Positions 18,201 to 25,162 of a stretch of 64,000 nt of DNA are shown here, one piece after another. A program made the position numbers and the translations under genes. Origin of the DNA: Cellvibrionaceae bacterium (GTDB lineage Bacteria > Pseudomonadota > Gammaproteobacteria > Pseudomonadales > Cellvibrionaceae); assembly GCA_021151695.1 (NCBI GenBank), contig JAGKWU010000005.1, forward strand, positions 186,001-250,000, in the 5' to 3' direction. The stretch's first letter is position 1, and every line of letters begins with the position of its first letter. The notes beneath the pieces are model-generated. The model was not told where the DNA came from. It worked only from the letters and a program-made list of their open reading frames with translations, and searched no databases.

Positions 18201-18293
18201 GAAAGCAGTTATCGCGCACAGAGATTTAGTGATGCTCAATCCTTTCAACATTGCTTTAACATGTCCAGATGTGCCGGTTATTAGTTTTTCCAT
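15243..18293 (-). CDS. Repeat lipoprotein: eight two-Cys InlB-like repeats plus seven RCC1 repeats
   Basis: About 1016 residues from the ATG at 18293, chosen because GAGGTG lies 9 nt upstream; in-frame codons further upstream lack this. A signal sequence ends in the lipobox LLAGC, followed by a glycine run. Next come eight tandem repeats of about 70 residues with the pattern AGTGGSITPAS, then SGYxIDxVTGCGGSLxGxTYTT, then a second cysteine before ATF; this is the divergent InlB B-repeat type. The last third holds seven RCC1-type repeats (HTCALxx...CWGxNxSGQLG), enough for one seven-bladed propeller. Every repeat of both kinds carries a conserved cysteine pair, pointing to disulphides outside the cytoplasm. 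A surface adhesin or binding role is plausible but unproven. Confidence 0.88.
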   Translation of the reverse strand: MEKLITGTSGHVKAMLKGLSITKSLCAITAFSLLAGCGGGGGGNKTTSYQVNAAAGTGGTITPASQSITENTTSTLSVSASSGYTIDKVTGCGGSLSGGTYTTGSITANCVVVATFSPIVPITVTATAGTGGSITPASQNLASGTTTTVTVTPNSGYNIDQVTGCGGTLAGSTYTTGAVTSSCAVIATFTPATPTPVITVSAVAGTGGSITPASQTVANGASTTATITPANGYTIAEVIGCGGSLAGNTYTTGALSSSCTIIATFSPASVVQPLVVNAVASNGGSITPASQEVANGAATTLTVTPNSGYTIDQVSGCGGSLVGNSYTTAAIASNCTVVAIFSPIAPIVVSAAAGTGGSITPASQTVASGASTAVTITPDTGYSIDKVSGCGGTLNGNTYTTGTITENCTISASFTAITITANAGTGGTITPATQNVTSGATAALTVTANSGYNINQVTGCGGSLVGNTYTTSPVTSSCTISASFTPKVTVTATAGANGTISPGTRSINPGANTTFTITPNGGFAINTVTGCGGSLAGSTYTTASLYANCTVNATFVTGRTATASAGTGGTILPASRTVANGTTTTFTVTPSSGYIVDTISGCGGSISGNTYTTDTLGANCSITVSFRTIPVIFAGGSHTCALNDDASAAKCWGQNSSGQLGVASYSLTAHGDESGENPASAPEVTLPDSDLTYNFMELGTQHSCAILSDHNLYCWGENQNGQLGIGTNADIKVMNTTPIDLEGQDVLEVSAGGQFTCARLGNGEVHCWGLNSSGELGVGDASTRFVPAGAVALSGTPVQLAAGSAHICARLANQSVQCWGDNSSGQLGDSDGGNDSATPSSVNLGGPTAITDLASGGLFSCVIVDGNVKCWGENGSGQLGNNDGTNTDLDVPSAALDLNGETPSKLALGGEHGCVLTSIGHVYCWGESDAGQTGQNDVVDDIAPALVDFGAYTVTAIAAGGDHTCVKLLPDDNMDTTRPVRCWGEGGVGQLGLEDTSDIGDNEVIDNTSFDLLLWP

Positions 18294-18416
18294 AATGCAC
18301 CTCAATAGGGGTTGGAGCTCAGATGCTTCTGAGTTTCGCAACTATAGGATATGGGAAGCGAATCGCTAGTTAATTGTGAGCTATTTCCGTTTTCAGGATT
18401 TCAGCGTCAAGGGTAG

Positions 18417-18737
18417 GTGGCCGTGTATAAAATCGTGTTTTTTGTACCTGAAACCCATGTCGAATTGGTTAAAGAGGCAGTCTTTTCCGCTGGGGCGGGT
18501 AATATCGGCAACTATGATAAGTGTGCATGGCAAGTGGCTGGTACAGGCCAGTTTCGCCCGCTGGCAGGTAGCCAGGCATTCGTAGGGCAAATCGGGCAGC
18601 TTGAACAACTTGCGGAATATCGCGTTGAAATGGTCTGTGACGATAAATACATAAAAGCGGCGGTAGCTGCATTGCGCGCGGCTCACCCTTACGAAGAGCC
18701 GGCGTTTGATGTGTGGCGGCTGGACGATCTTGGCTGA
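18417..18737 (+). CDS. Short NIF3/YqfO-like protein
   Basis: 106 residues matching the stand-alone form of the domain inserted in NIF3/YqfO proteins. It begins VYKIVFFVPETHVELVKEA and contains AGAGNIGNYDKCAW, the GTGQFRPLAGSQ stretch and AALRAAHPYEEPAFDVW, all hallmark segments. These small trimeric proteins have been linked to metal binding; the function is not established. The start is GTG at 18417, with AAGGG upstream. The gene ends 13 nt before the Nudix gene start and is probably co-transcribed with it. Confidence 0.8.
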   Translation: MAVYKIVFFVPETHVELVKEAVFSAGAGNIGNYDKCAWQVAGTGQFRPLAGSQAFVGQIGQLEQLAEYRVEMVCDDKYIKAAVAALRAAHPYEEPAFDVWRLDDLG

Positions 18738-18750
18738 CAGGTTTGGTGTT

Positions 18751-19338
18751 ATGAATCAAGCGTTCTGGAAGATGCTCGCGAGCTCCCTGCAATCCATCAA
18801 GGGGCTGGAGTCCGGCGAATTCCCCCGGCAGGCTGCCGTTATGGTATTGCTGAAGGATTTGCCTTCTTCTGATGTGATCTATACCCTGCGCGCCAAGCAT
18901 TTAAATCACCACGCTGGTGAGGTGTGCTTCCCCGGTGGCATGTGGGAGAGCCATGATCAATCGCTGCTGGCGACTGCTTTACGTGAAACCCACGAAGAGA
19001 TTGGTTTGCATCCTTCACTGGTACAGGTGTTGGGTAGCCTGCCAAAACGCCAGACGCGTTCGGGAACCTGGGTGCAACCTTTTGTGGGGCGCATCCCGGC
19101 AGACTGCAAGTTTGAACTCAACCCCCATGAGCTGGACGAGCTATTCACTGTGCCTTTGGCGGATTTCACCCGCGGGTTGCAGGTGCGCACGGATTTGTTT
19201 GAGCGCAATGGTGTCCGTATCAGGATGCCGGTTTATCAGTACCGACATTATGAAATCTGGGGTTTTACGGCGGCGGTCACGGCAGATTTGTTAACCCGGT
19301 TGAACGCCGACGCCGAAGACCCACTACAATCGCGTTGA
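18751..19338 (+). CDS. Nudix hydrolase, CoA pyrophosphatase type (NudL/YeaB-like)
   Basis: 195 residues from ATG 18751. The UPF0035-like motif LRAKHLNHHAGEVCFPGG runs straight into the Nudix box GGMWESHDQSLLATALRETHEEIGL (given here in two parts around residues 63-85), with the REtHEEiG metal-binding core intact. Family members hydrolyse the pyrophosphate of CoA and acyl-CoA to 3',5'-ADP and phosphopantetheine. An in-frame upstream ATG at 18706 overlaps the NIF3-like gene and is less likely. The nearby acyl-CoA genes fit a role in CoA turnover. Confidence 0.85.
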   Translation: MNQAFWKMLASSLQSIKGLESGEFPRQAAVMVLLKDLPSSDVIYTLRAKHLNHHAGEVCFPGGMWESHDQSLLATALRETHEEIGLHPSLVQVLGSLPKRQTRSGTWVQPFVGRIPADCKFELNPHELDELFTVPLADFTRGLQVRTDLFERNGVRIRMPVYQYRHYEIWGFTAAVTADLLTRLNADAEDPLQSR

Positions 19339-19531
19339 ATAATCTGACAATAACAAACGCAAACTAAACGCTTTCTATGCTGAGCCTCATCGATGGAGGT
19401 GCAAACTTCAGTAGTTAGGGATCAAGCTAAAGAAAGCCAAAATCAAGCCATTTGACTTAGTGCAAACCTCTGCCAATATGTGTAGATCATGGCTATAGCA
19501 CTCAACCGGAATCTCTTTAAGGTAATTAAGG

Positions 19532-21316
19532 ATGACACATTACAAAGCGCCTACCAGGGACATCAAATTCGCCCTCTTTGAAATTTTTCATTACGACCAA
19601 CATTGCCAGGAATATTGCCCGTCTTTGGATGCAGAGCTGATTGACGCCCTGATCGAAGAAAATGCACGCTTTTGCGAAACCATACTGGCTCCACTGGATG
19701 CCTCGGGGGATCGGGAGGGGTGTCGGTTGGTGGATGGGCAAGTGCATACTCCCACAGGCTTCAAAGCGGCCTACCAGCAATTTTGCGATGCGGGATGGCC
19801 GTCGTTGGCGCGCTCTGCGGAATATGGCGGCCAGGGTTTGTTGCAGTCGCTGGGTTTTGTCATGAACGAGATGTCCGCTACCGCCGCTTATGCCTGGAAT
19901 ATGTATTCGGGTCTCTCCCAGGGCGCCATGTTTACCATTGAAACTCACGGCTCCGACGAGCAAAAAGCCCTTTATCTTCCCCCGTTAATTTCCGGCCAGT
20001 GGACTGGAACCATGTGTTTGACGGAGTCCCAGGCCGGGACTGATCTGGGCTTGCTCAAAACCAAAGCCGAACCATTGGCAGATGGCCGCTATGCCATCAC
20101 CGGCAGCAAAATTTTTATCTCCTCTGGCGATCATGATCTCGCTGACAATATAGTGCATGTGGTTTTGGCGCGTCTGCCAGATGCGCCGCCGGGCACCAAA
20201 GGTCTGTCGCTCTTTATTGTTCCCAAGCGCTTGCCGACAGAATCAGGCATGCCGGGGGAACTCAATCAAATAAGTTGCGGTGCGCTCGAACATAAAATGG
20301 GTATACACGGCAACGCAACCTGTATGCTCAACTTTGACCATGCCGTAGGAACTCTCCTGGGTGAACCGCATAAAGGGTTGAATGTAATGTTCACCTTTAT
20401 GAATCTGGCGCGGCTGGGGGCTGGGCTGCAGGGATTGGCGCACGCCGAGCTGGGTTTCCAGCGCTCGCTGAAGTATGCGTGGCAGCGTAAGCAGGGGCGC
20501 TCGCCACAAACCCAATCCGGTGTGGCTGACGCTATTATTGTTCATCCGGACGTGCGCCGTATGCTGCTGACGCAAAAGGCATTGGCGGAAGGCATGCGCA
20601 TGTTGCTGTATTTTTCGGCCAAACAGATCGACAAGGCCCAGCACGATCCAGACGAGGAAGTGCGCCGCAATGCGCTGGAAATGCTGAGCGTGCTTACGCC
20701 TATCGCAAAAGGGTTTATGACTGAGGTCGGGTTTGAGTCCGCCAACCTCGCACTGCAATGTTTTGGCGGTCACGGTTATATTCGCGATTGGGGGGTGGAG
20801 CAGAACCTGCGCGATTGCCGCATAGCCTCACTTTATGAGGGAACTACCGGGGTGCAGGCGCTGGATTTGCTTGGGCGCAAAATTTTATTGTCCAATGGCC
20901 AGTTGCTCGCGGGCTTTACCCAATGCATTACCCATTTTTGTAGCGAAGCCAGCGAACCGGAATTGTCCCCCTATGTTGAAACATTAGCTAAACTACATGC
21001 AGAGTGGTCTGAGATGACAGCACAAATAGGTGTGCGTGCATCGGCCAACCTGGATGAAGTCGGGGCTGCCTCGGTGGATTACCTGATGTATTGCGGTTAT
21101 CTATTGCTGGGATATTTCTGGGGGCGGGCAGCTCGAACCTCCTTGAGGGCGCTGGCAGCGGGTACTGGTGATGAGCAGTTTTATAAGGCCAAGCTGGAGA
21201 CAGCGCGGTTTTATTTTGAGCGCATACTGCCGCGCACCCGTACACTGGTGGCCACTATAGGCTCAGGCTCAGACAATTTGATGGGATTGTCAGCTGAGCA
21301 TTTTTCATTTGAATGA
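19532..21316 (+). CDS. Acyl-CoA dehydrogenase, long (about 600-residue) class
   Basis: A 594-residue FAD enzyme with the three-part acyl-CoA dehydrogenase fold and C-terminal extension of the FadE/DmdC-like group. The N-terminus MTHYKAPTRDIKFALFEIF is typical. CLTESQAGTDLG and YAITGSKIFISSGDHD form the FAD/substrate region, and the catalytic base is E436 in LYEGTTGVQALDL. It introduces the first double bond of beta-oxidation (or acts on methylthiopropionyl-CoA in DmdC relatives; the sequence alone does not decide). The 190-nt upstream gap holds a possible promoter but no gene. fadD-like and patatin genes follow in the same direction. Confidence 0.9.
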   Translation: MTHYKAPTRDIKFALFEIFHYDQHCQEYCPSLDAELIDALIEENARFCETILAPLDASGDREGCRLVDGQVHTPTGFKAAYQQFCDAGWPSLARSAEYGGQGLLQSLGFVMNEMSATAAYAWNMYSGLSQGAMFTIETHGSDEQKALYLPPLISGQWTGTMCLTESQAGTDLGLLKTKAEPLADGRYAITGSKIFISSGDHDLADNIVHVVLARLPDAPPGTKGLSLFIVPKRLPTESGMPGELNQISCGALEHKMGIHGNATCMLNFDHAVGTLLGEPHKGLNVMFTFMNLARLGAGLQGLAHAELGFQRSLKYAWQRKQGRSPQTQSGVADAIIVHPDVRRMLLTQKALAEGMRMLLYFSAKQIDKAQHDPDEEVRRNALEMLSVLTPIAKGFMTEVGFESANLALQCFGGHGYIRDWGVEQNLRDCRIASLYEGTTGVQALDLLGRKILLSNGQLLAGFTQCITHFCSEASEPELSPYVETLAKLHAEWSEMTAQIGVRASANLDEVGAASVDYLMYCGYLLLGYFWGRAARTSLRALAAGTGDEQFYKAKLETARFYFERILPRTRTLVATIGSGSDNLMGLSAEHFSFE

Positions 21317-21404
21317 AGTGGCATATCTGGCTTGCCGGTGAGAGTCCGGCAGGTGCAAACACTAAAACAAAAAGTAAACCCAATAAGAAGCAGGAGTTGG
21401 TCGC

Positions 21405-23030
21405 ATGTCGCTGAATTACCACCGTACTATTCCCGATGTCTTTGCCGAGGCCTGTCGGGGCTATGCGGACAGCCCGGTGTTTACCTGTATGGAACACACC
21501 ATCAGTTTTCGTGAGCTGGATCAGCTGACAGCGCAATTTGCGGCTTACCTGCAACAACATACCAACCTTAAACCGGGCGATCGCATAGCGGTGCAATTGC
21601 CCAACGTGCTGCAATACCCCGTGGTTGTCTTTGGCGCGCTGCGTGCCGGGTTGATTGTGGTAAATACCAATCCACTCTATACAGCCCACGAAATCAAGCA
21701 TCAGTTAAATGACTCAGGGGCAAAAGCTCTAGTGGTGCTGGCTAACATTGCCAAAAACGCGGCGGCAATTATCGCTGAAACCGGTGTAGAGCAAGTGATA
21801 GTCACCGAGTTGGCGGATTTGCATCCACCACTCAAGCGCCTGTTAATCAATGCTGTAGTCAAGTATGTGAAGAAGTTGGTGCCCGCGTTTTCATTTCCGC
21901 ACCAGGTAGGGTTGCGCGATGCCTTGGCCAAGGCGAGCCAGCCCTGGCAGCCGGTTGAAGTGGATCCGGAGTCGGTTGCGGTTTTGCAGTACACAGGCGG
22001 CACCACCGGTGTTGCCAAAGGTGCCATGCTTACGCACCGCAATCTGGTTGCCAATATGCTGCAGCTCAATCAGCAAATGTCCGCTGCTTTTAGGGTAAAT
22101 CAGGAGCTGTTTGTTGCGCCGCTACCGCTTTACCATATTTACTCTTTCACTATTCACTGCGCCTGCGCTGTGGTTCTGGGTAACCATAACCTGTTGATTC
22201 CCAATCCGCGCGATATTCCCGGTTTTGTAAAAGCGCTGCAGGGTAAACCTTTCACCCTGTTTGTCGGCTTGAACACCCTGTTTAATGCACTGTTGCGCAA
22301 TGAAGACTTCCAAAAGCTGGATTTCAGCCATTTGCATCTAACTTCATCTGGCGGCATGGCGCTCACTGCTGAAACGGCCAATAAATGGCGCGAGTTGACT
22401 GGCAGTCCTATCACCGAAGGCTATGGTTTGACCGAGACTTCACCCGTGGTATGCAGCAATCAGATCGACAATGTCCAATACGGCACTGTAGGGCGCGCCT
22501 TGCCGGAGACTGAATGCAGGGTTGTCGATGAGCAGGGTGCAGTGTTGCCCACTGGTGAAGCTGGCGAGCTCTGGGTGCGAGGCCCGCAGGTGATGAAAGG
22601 CTACTGGCAGCGCCCGGAAGCTACGGCCGAGGTTATAGATGCCGAAGGCTGGTTTAAAACCGGCGATATGGCGGTGATCGCTGCAGACGGTTTTATCAAA
22701 ATAGTGGATCGTAAAAAAGACATGATCAACGTCTCCGGCTTCAAGGTGTACCCCAACGAAGTGGAAGATGTGCTTGCCAGCCATCCCGACATCGTGGAGG
22801 CGGCGGTTATTGGTGTGCCAGACAAAGATGGCTGTGAGACGGTTAAAGCTTTCGTGGTGGCTTCCAATCCGGACTTGAGTGTTCAGGCCGTACGGGATTT
22901 TGCCAAAACCAAATTGACAGCCTACAAGGTTCCGCACAAGGTTGAGTTTTGCAAGGATTTGCCTAAAACCAATGTGGGGAAAGTATTACGACGCGAGCTG
23001 CGCGATAAAGAAATTGCCAGTGCGAAATAA
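21405..23030 (+). CDS. fadD: Long-chain-fatty-acid--CoA ligase (FadD-type)
   Basis: 541 residues of the AMP-forming acyl-CoA synthetase family, which activates fatty acids with ATP and CoA at the inner membrane. The P-loop-like motif is LQYTGGTTGVAKGAMLTHRN, the A5 motif is EGYGLTETSP, and the FACS-type segment includes GWFKTGDMAVIAADGFIKIV then DRKKDMINVSGFKVYP. The C-terminal lysine is in TNVGKVLRRELRDKE. AAGCAGGAG precedes the ATG. Its position between an acyl-CoA dehydrogenase and a phospholipase indicates lipid degradation. The gene symbol is by family; paralogues elsewhere are likely. Confidence 0.9.
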   Translation: MSLNYHRTIPDVFAEACRGYADSPVFTCMEHTISFRELDQLTAQFAAYLQQHTNLKPGDRIAVQLPNVLQYPVVVFGALRAGLIVVNTNPLYTAHEIKHQLNDSGAKALVVLANIAKNAAAIIAETGVEQVIVTELADLHPPLKRLLINAVVKYVKKLVPAFSFPHQVGLRDALAKASQPWQPVEVDPESVAVLQYTGGTTGVAKGAMLTHRNLVANMLQLNQQMSAAFRVNQELFVAPLPLYHIYSFTIHCACAVVLGNHNLLIPNPRDIPGFVKALQGKPFTLFVGLNTLFNALLRNEDFQKLDFSHLHLTSSGGMALTAETANKWRELTGSPITEGYGLTETSPVVCSNQIDNVQYGTVGRALPETECRVVDEQGAVLPTGEAGELWVRGPQVMKGYWQRPEATAEVIDAEGWFKTGDMAVIAADGFIKIVDRKKDMINVSGFKVYPNEVEDVLASHPDIVEAAVIGVPDKDGCETVKAFVVASNPDLSVQAVRDFAKTKLTAYKVPHKVEFCKDLPKTNVGKVLRRELRDKEIASAK

Positions 23031-23072
23031 GAAATACCCGGATGCCGGGGATTTGTTCAGCGGTTTGCGGTT

Positions 23073-24209
23073 ATGAGAAGAGCATTAATCCTTTCAGGCG
23101 GTGGTGCGCGCGCTGCCTATCAGGTAGGGGTATTACAGGCCCTTGCCGATATATTGCCGGCCGATCAGGCCAATCCATTTCCTATTATTTGCGGTACGTC
23201 GGCCGGGGCTATCAATGCCCTGGCGCTCGCTGCTCATCCGGGGGATTTCAAAGCGGCGGTGCAGGGGTTGGCTCATATGTGGCATAACCTACGGGTTGGC
23301 GATGTCTATCTGCACGACTGGTTTGATATTTTCAAGGGGTTGGGACTGCTTGGCATGTCGCTGTTCAATCAGGGCATAGGTCGTCAGCGACCGCTGTCTC
23401 TGTTGGATAACTCGCCACTTTGGGATTTGCTGGGATCGCGCATCCAATTCAGCAACATCAACCAGGCGGTGGCGTCCGGCAAATTGTTTGCGGTGTCTGT
23501 ATCGGCCATGGGCTATTCCTCCGGTCATACGGTAAGCTTTTTTCAGGGGCATCCCAGCCTCCAGGGCTGGAACCGCTACCGCCGTGCCGGGGTTGCCACC
23601 CAGCTGCGCCTTGAGCACTTGCTGGCATCTTCGGCTATTCCAACCATCTTCCCGGCGATACGTATCAACCGCGAATACTTCGGCGATGGTGCTTTGCGTC
23701 AACTGGCGCCGATTAGTCCTGCGCTACATTTGGGCGCCCAGTCGCTGTTCGTGATAGGTGTGAGCGGCAACCGCACCTCGACCAAGGCCAACCGCAAGCT
23801 GCCGCCCAAACATTCTCCTTCCATGGGTCAGATTGTTGGTCATTTGCTCAACAGTGCCTTTGTGGATTCCCTTGAGGGTGATCTTGAGCATATGGAGCGG
23901 ATGAATGAGTTGATCAAACTGATCCCGGAAGAAAATATGAAGTCCGCCGGGCTCCAGTTGCGTGCCGTGGACAATATGGTGATCTCACCCTCCGGTCCTC
24001 TCGATGTCATCGCCGGGCGCAATGTGCGCTACCTGCCTGATAGCCTGCGCTTTTTCCTGCGTGCCATAGGTGCGACAGCCAAGGGCGGCGGCGCTACTGC
24101 TGCCAGCTATCTACTGTTTTCTACTGAATTTATCTCGGAGCTGATGGAGTTGGGGCGGCAGGATGCTATGGCAGAGGCTGACGCTATTCGCACCTTTTTT
24201 AGCAGCTAG
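23073..24209 (+). CDS. Patatin-like phospholipase
   Basis: 378 residues. The oxyanion-hole motif is SGGGARAAYQVGV near the N-terminus, the nucleophile is S43 in CGTSAGAINALAL (GxSxG), and the catalytic aspartate is D205 in YFGDGALRQL (DGA/G), so a complete Ser-Asp dyad is present. The long C-terminal part has a helical region around MERMNELIKLIPEEN. It has no signal peptide, so it is probably cytoplasmic or membrane-associated, releasing fatty acids from phospholipids. It starts 42 nt after the fadD gene, suggesting that released acids feed directly into CoA activation and beta-oxidation. Confidence 0.9.
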   Translation: MRRALILSGGGARAAYQVGVLQALADILPADQANPFPIICGTSAGAINALALAAHPGDFKAAVQGLAHMWHNLRVGDVYLHDWFDIFKGLGLLGMSLFNQGIGRQRPLSLLDNSPLWDLLGSRIQFSNINQAVASGKLFAVSVSAMGYSSGHTVSFFQGHPSLQGWNRYRRAGVATQLRLEHLLASSAIPTIFPAIRINREYFGDGALRQLAPISPALHLGAQSLFVIGVSGNRTSTKANRKLPPKHSPSMGQIVGHLLNSAFVDSLEGDLEHMERMNELIKLIPEENMKSAGLQLRAVDNMVISPSGPLDVIAGRNVRYLPDSLRFFLRAIGATAKGGGATAASYLLFSTEFISELMELGRQDAMAEADAIRTFFSS

Positions 24210-24236
24210 CTATTTTAAAGCGGGATGATGAAGCTG

Positions 24237-25157
24237 TTAGTGCAGGCGACGCAGTAAGTCGGCCAGCGGGGCCTCTGTCCAGGCCTGGCTCAGTAGATCC
24301 GCGTGTTTTACCTCTTCTCCCAAAGGCAAAAAGTTCGCATGCCGGGAGCTCAACTTGCGCGGCAGATCGGTTTTAAGCGGTAATTTCTGCTCCCGTAACA
24401 GGCTCATAAGCAGCTCATTGGATTCGCGCGCAGGTTCTGTGTAAGTGCTGAATAAAAAGCTGTGCCTGTGATTCTTTCGCATGAAATCGGCGAATGCTCG
24501 TTCTTGTCCATAAAGTGCATCCAGCAAAATCACGCCTTTTATCCTTTTCCCGGCACCGCCAACACGCAGGGCATCAGCTGCCGCGTTATAGCCTCCGCTG
24601 TAAGCCACCAGAATGACTTTTGAATGTTTAAGCTTGCGTGTGAGCTGAGGGCTTTTGCGCCAGGTTCCTGTCCTCTCTGCGGCCTCATCTAAAAAATCGT
24701 GGAAAAAGCCGGGTGTTGCAAAGCGACCGGAACTTGAATCGAGCGCGTCGACGGCAAATTGTGGGGCAACCAATACGGCGTTGAGTCCGGAGGCTTCGAG
24801 TTGGGCTGGAATCTGCTGGCGATCGCGCACATCGCGCTCCAGCGTGGATTGGTTACCGTGCAGGAAAACCAGTATGTAGGTCGGCTGGTAACCGCGGAAC
24901 TTGTGCGGCATTGACACTAGCACGCGCTGGTCATTGTAGGTCGTGTCTTCCCAGTAGAGCCCGCCGCGCCGGCTGGTGTGGCCTCGGCGATCATTTTCAT
25001 GCACATCAAAAAACGGCTTGTCGATGGAGTCTTCAAGCAGTGGAAAGGGGGTGTGATTGAACCTGAGCAGGGTGGTAGGGCCAGCTGCCGCTATTGCCTG
25101 CGTGTTGGATGCATGAAGCATCAGGAGCAACAGGCAGGCCGACAGCAGGCGAGACAA
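24237..25157 (-). CDS. Exported alpha/beta hydrolase-like protein
   Basis: About 306 residues from a TTG at 25157, just past the stop of the preceding gene (25163), with AGG about 9 nt upstream on the reverse strand. This start gives a good signal peptide (SRLLSACLLLLMLHASNTQA). Longer in-frame starts would overlap the upstream gene by over 100 nt. The fold is suggested by ILVFLHGNQST (oxyanion strand-turn) and the nucleophile elbow VAYSGGYNAA, with GVILLDALYG after it. The substrate is unknown. It is the third gene of an operon with a membrane aminopropyltransferase-like protein and an exported methyltransferase. Confidence 0.7.
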   Translation of the reverse strand: MSRLLSACLLLLMLHASNTQAIAAAGPTTLLRFNHTPFPLLEDSIDKPFFDVHENDRRGHTSRRGGLYWEDTTYNDQRVLVSMPHKFRGYQPTYILVFLHGNQSTLERDVRDRQQIPAQLEASGLNAVLVAPQFAVDALDSSSGRFATPGFFHDFLDEAAERTGTWRKSPQLTRKLKHSKVILVAYSGGYNAAADALRVGGAGKRIKGVILLDALYGQERAFADFMRKNHRHSFLFSTYTEPARESNELLMSLLREQKLPLKTDLPRKLSSRHANFLPLGEEVKHADLLSQAWTEAPLADLLRRLH

Positions 25158-25162
25158 GGTGG

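Noticed and set aside
19339..19531. Fatty-acid regulator operator upstream of the acyl-CoA dehydrogenase
   Set aside because: GTGCAAAC occurs at about 19397 and 19461 (and again near 21353) but without the inverted symmetry expected for FadR- or PsrA-type sites.
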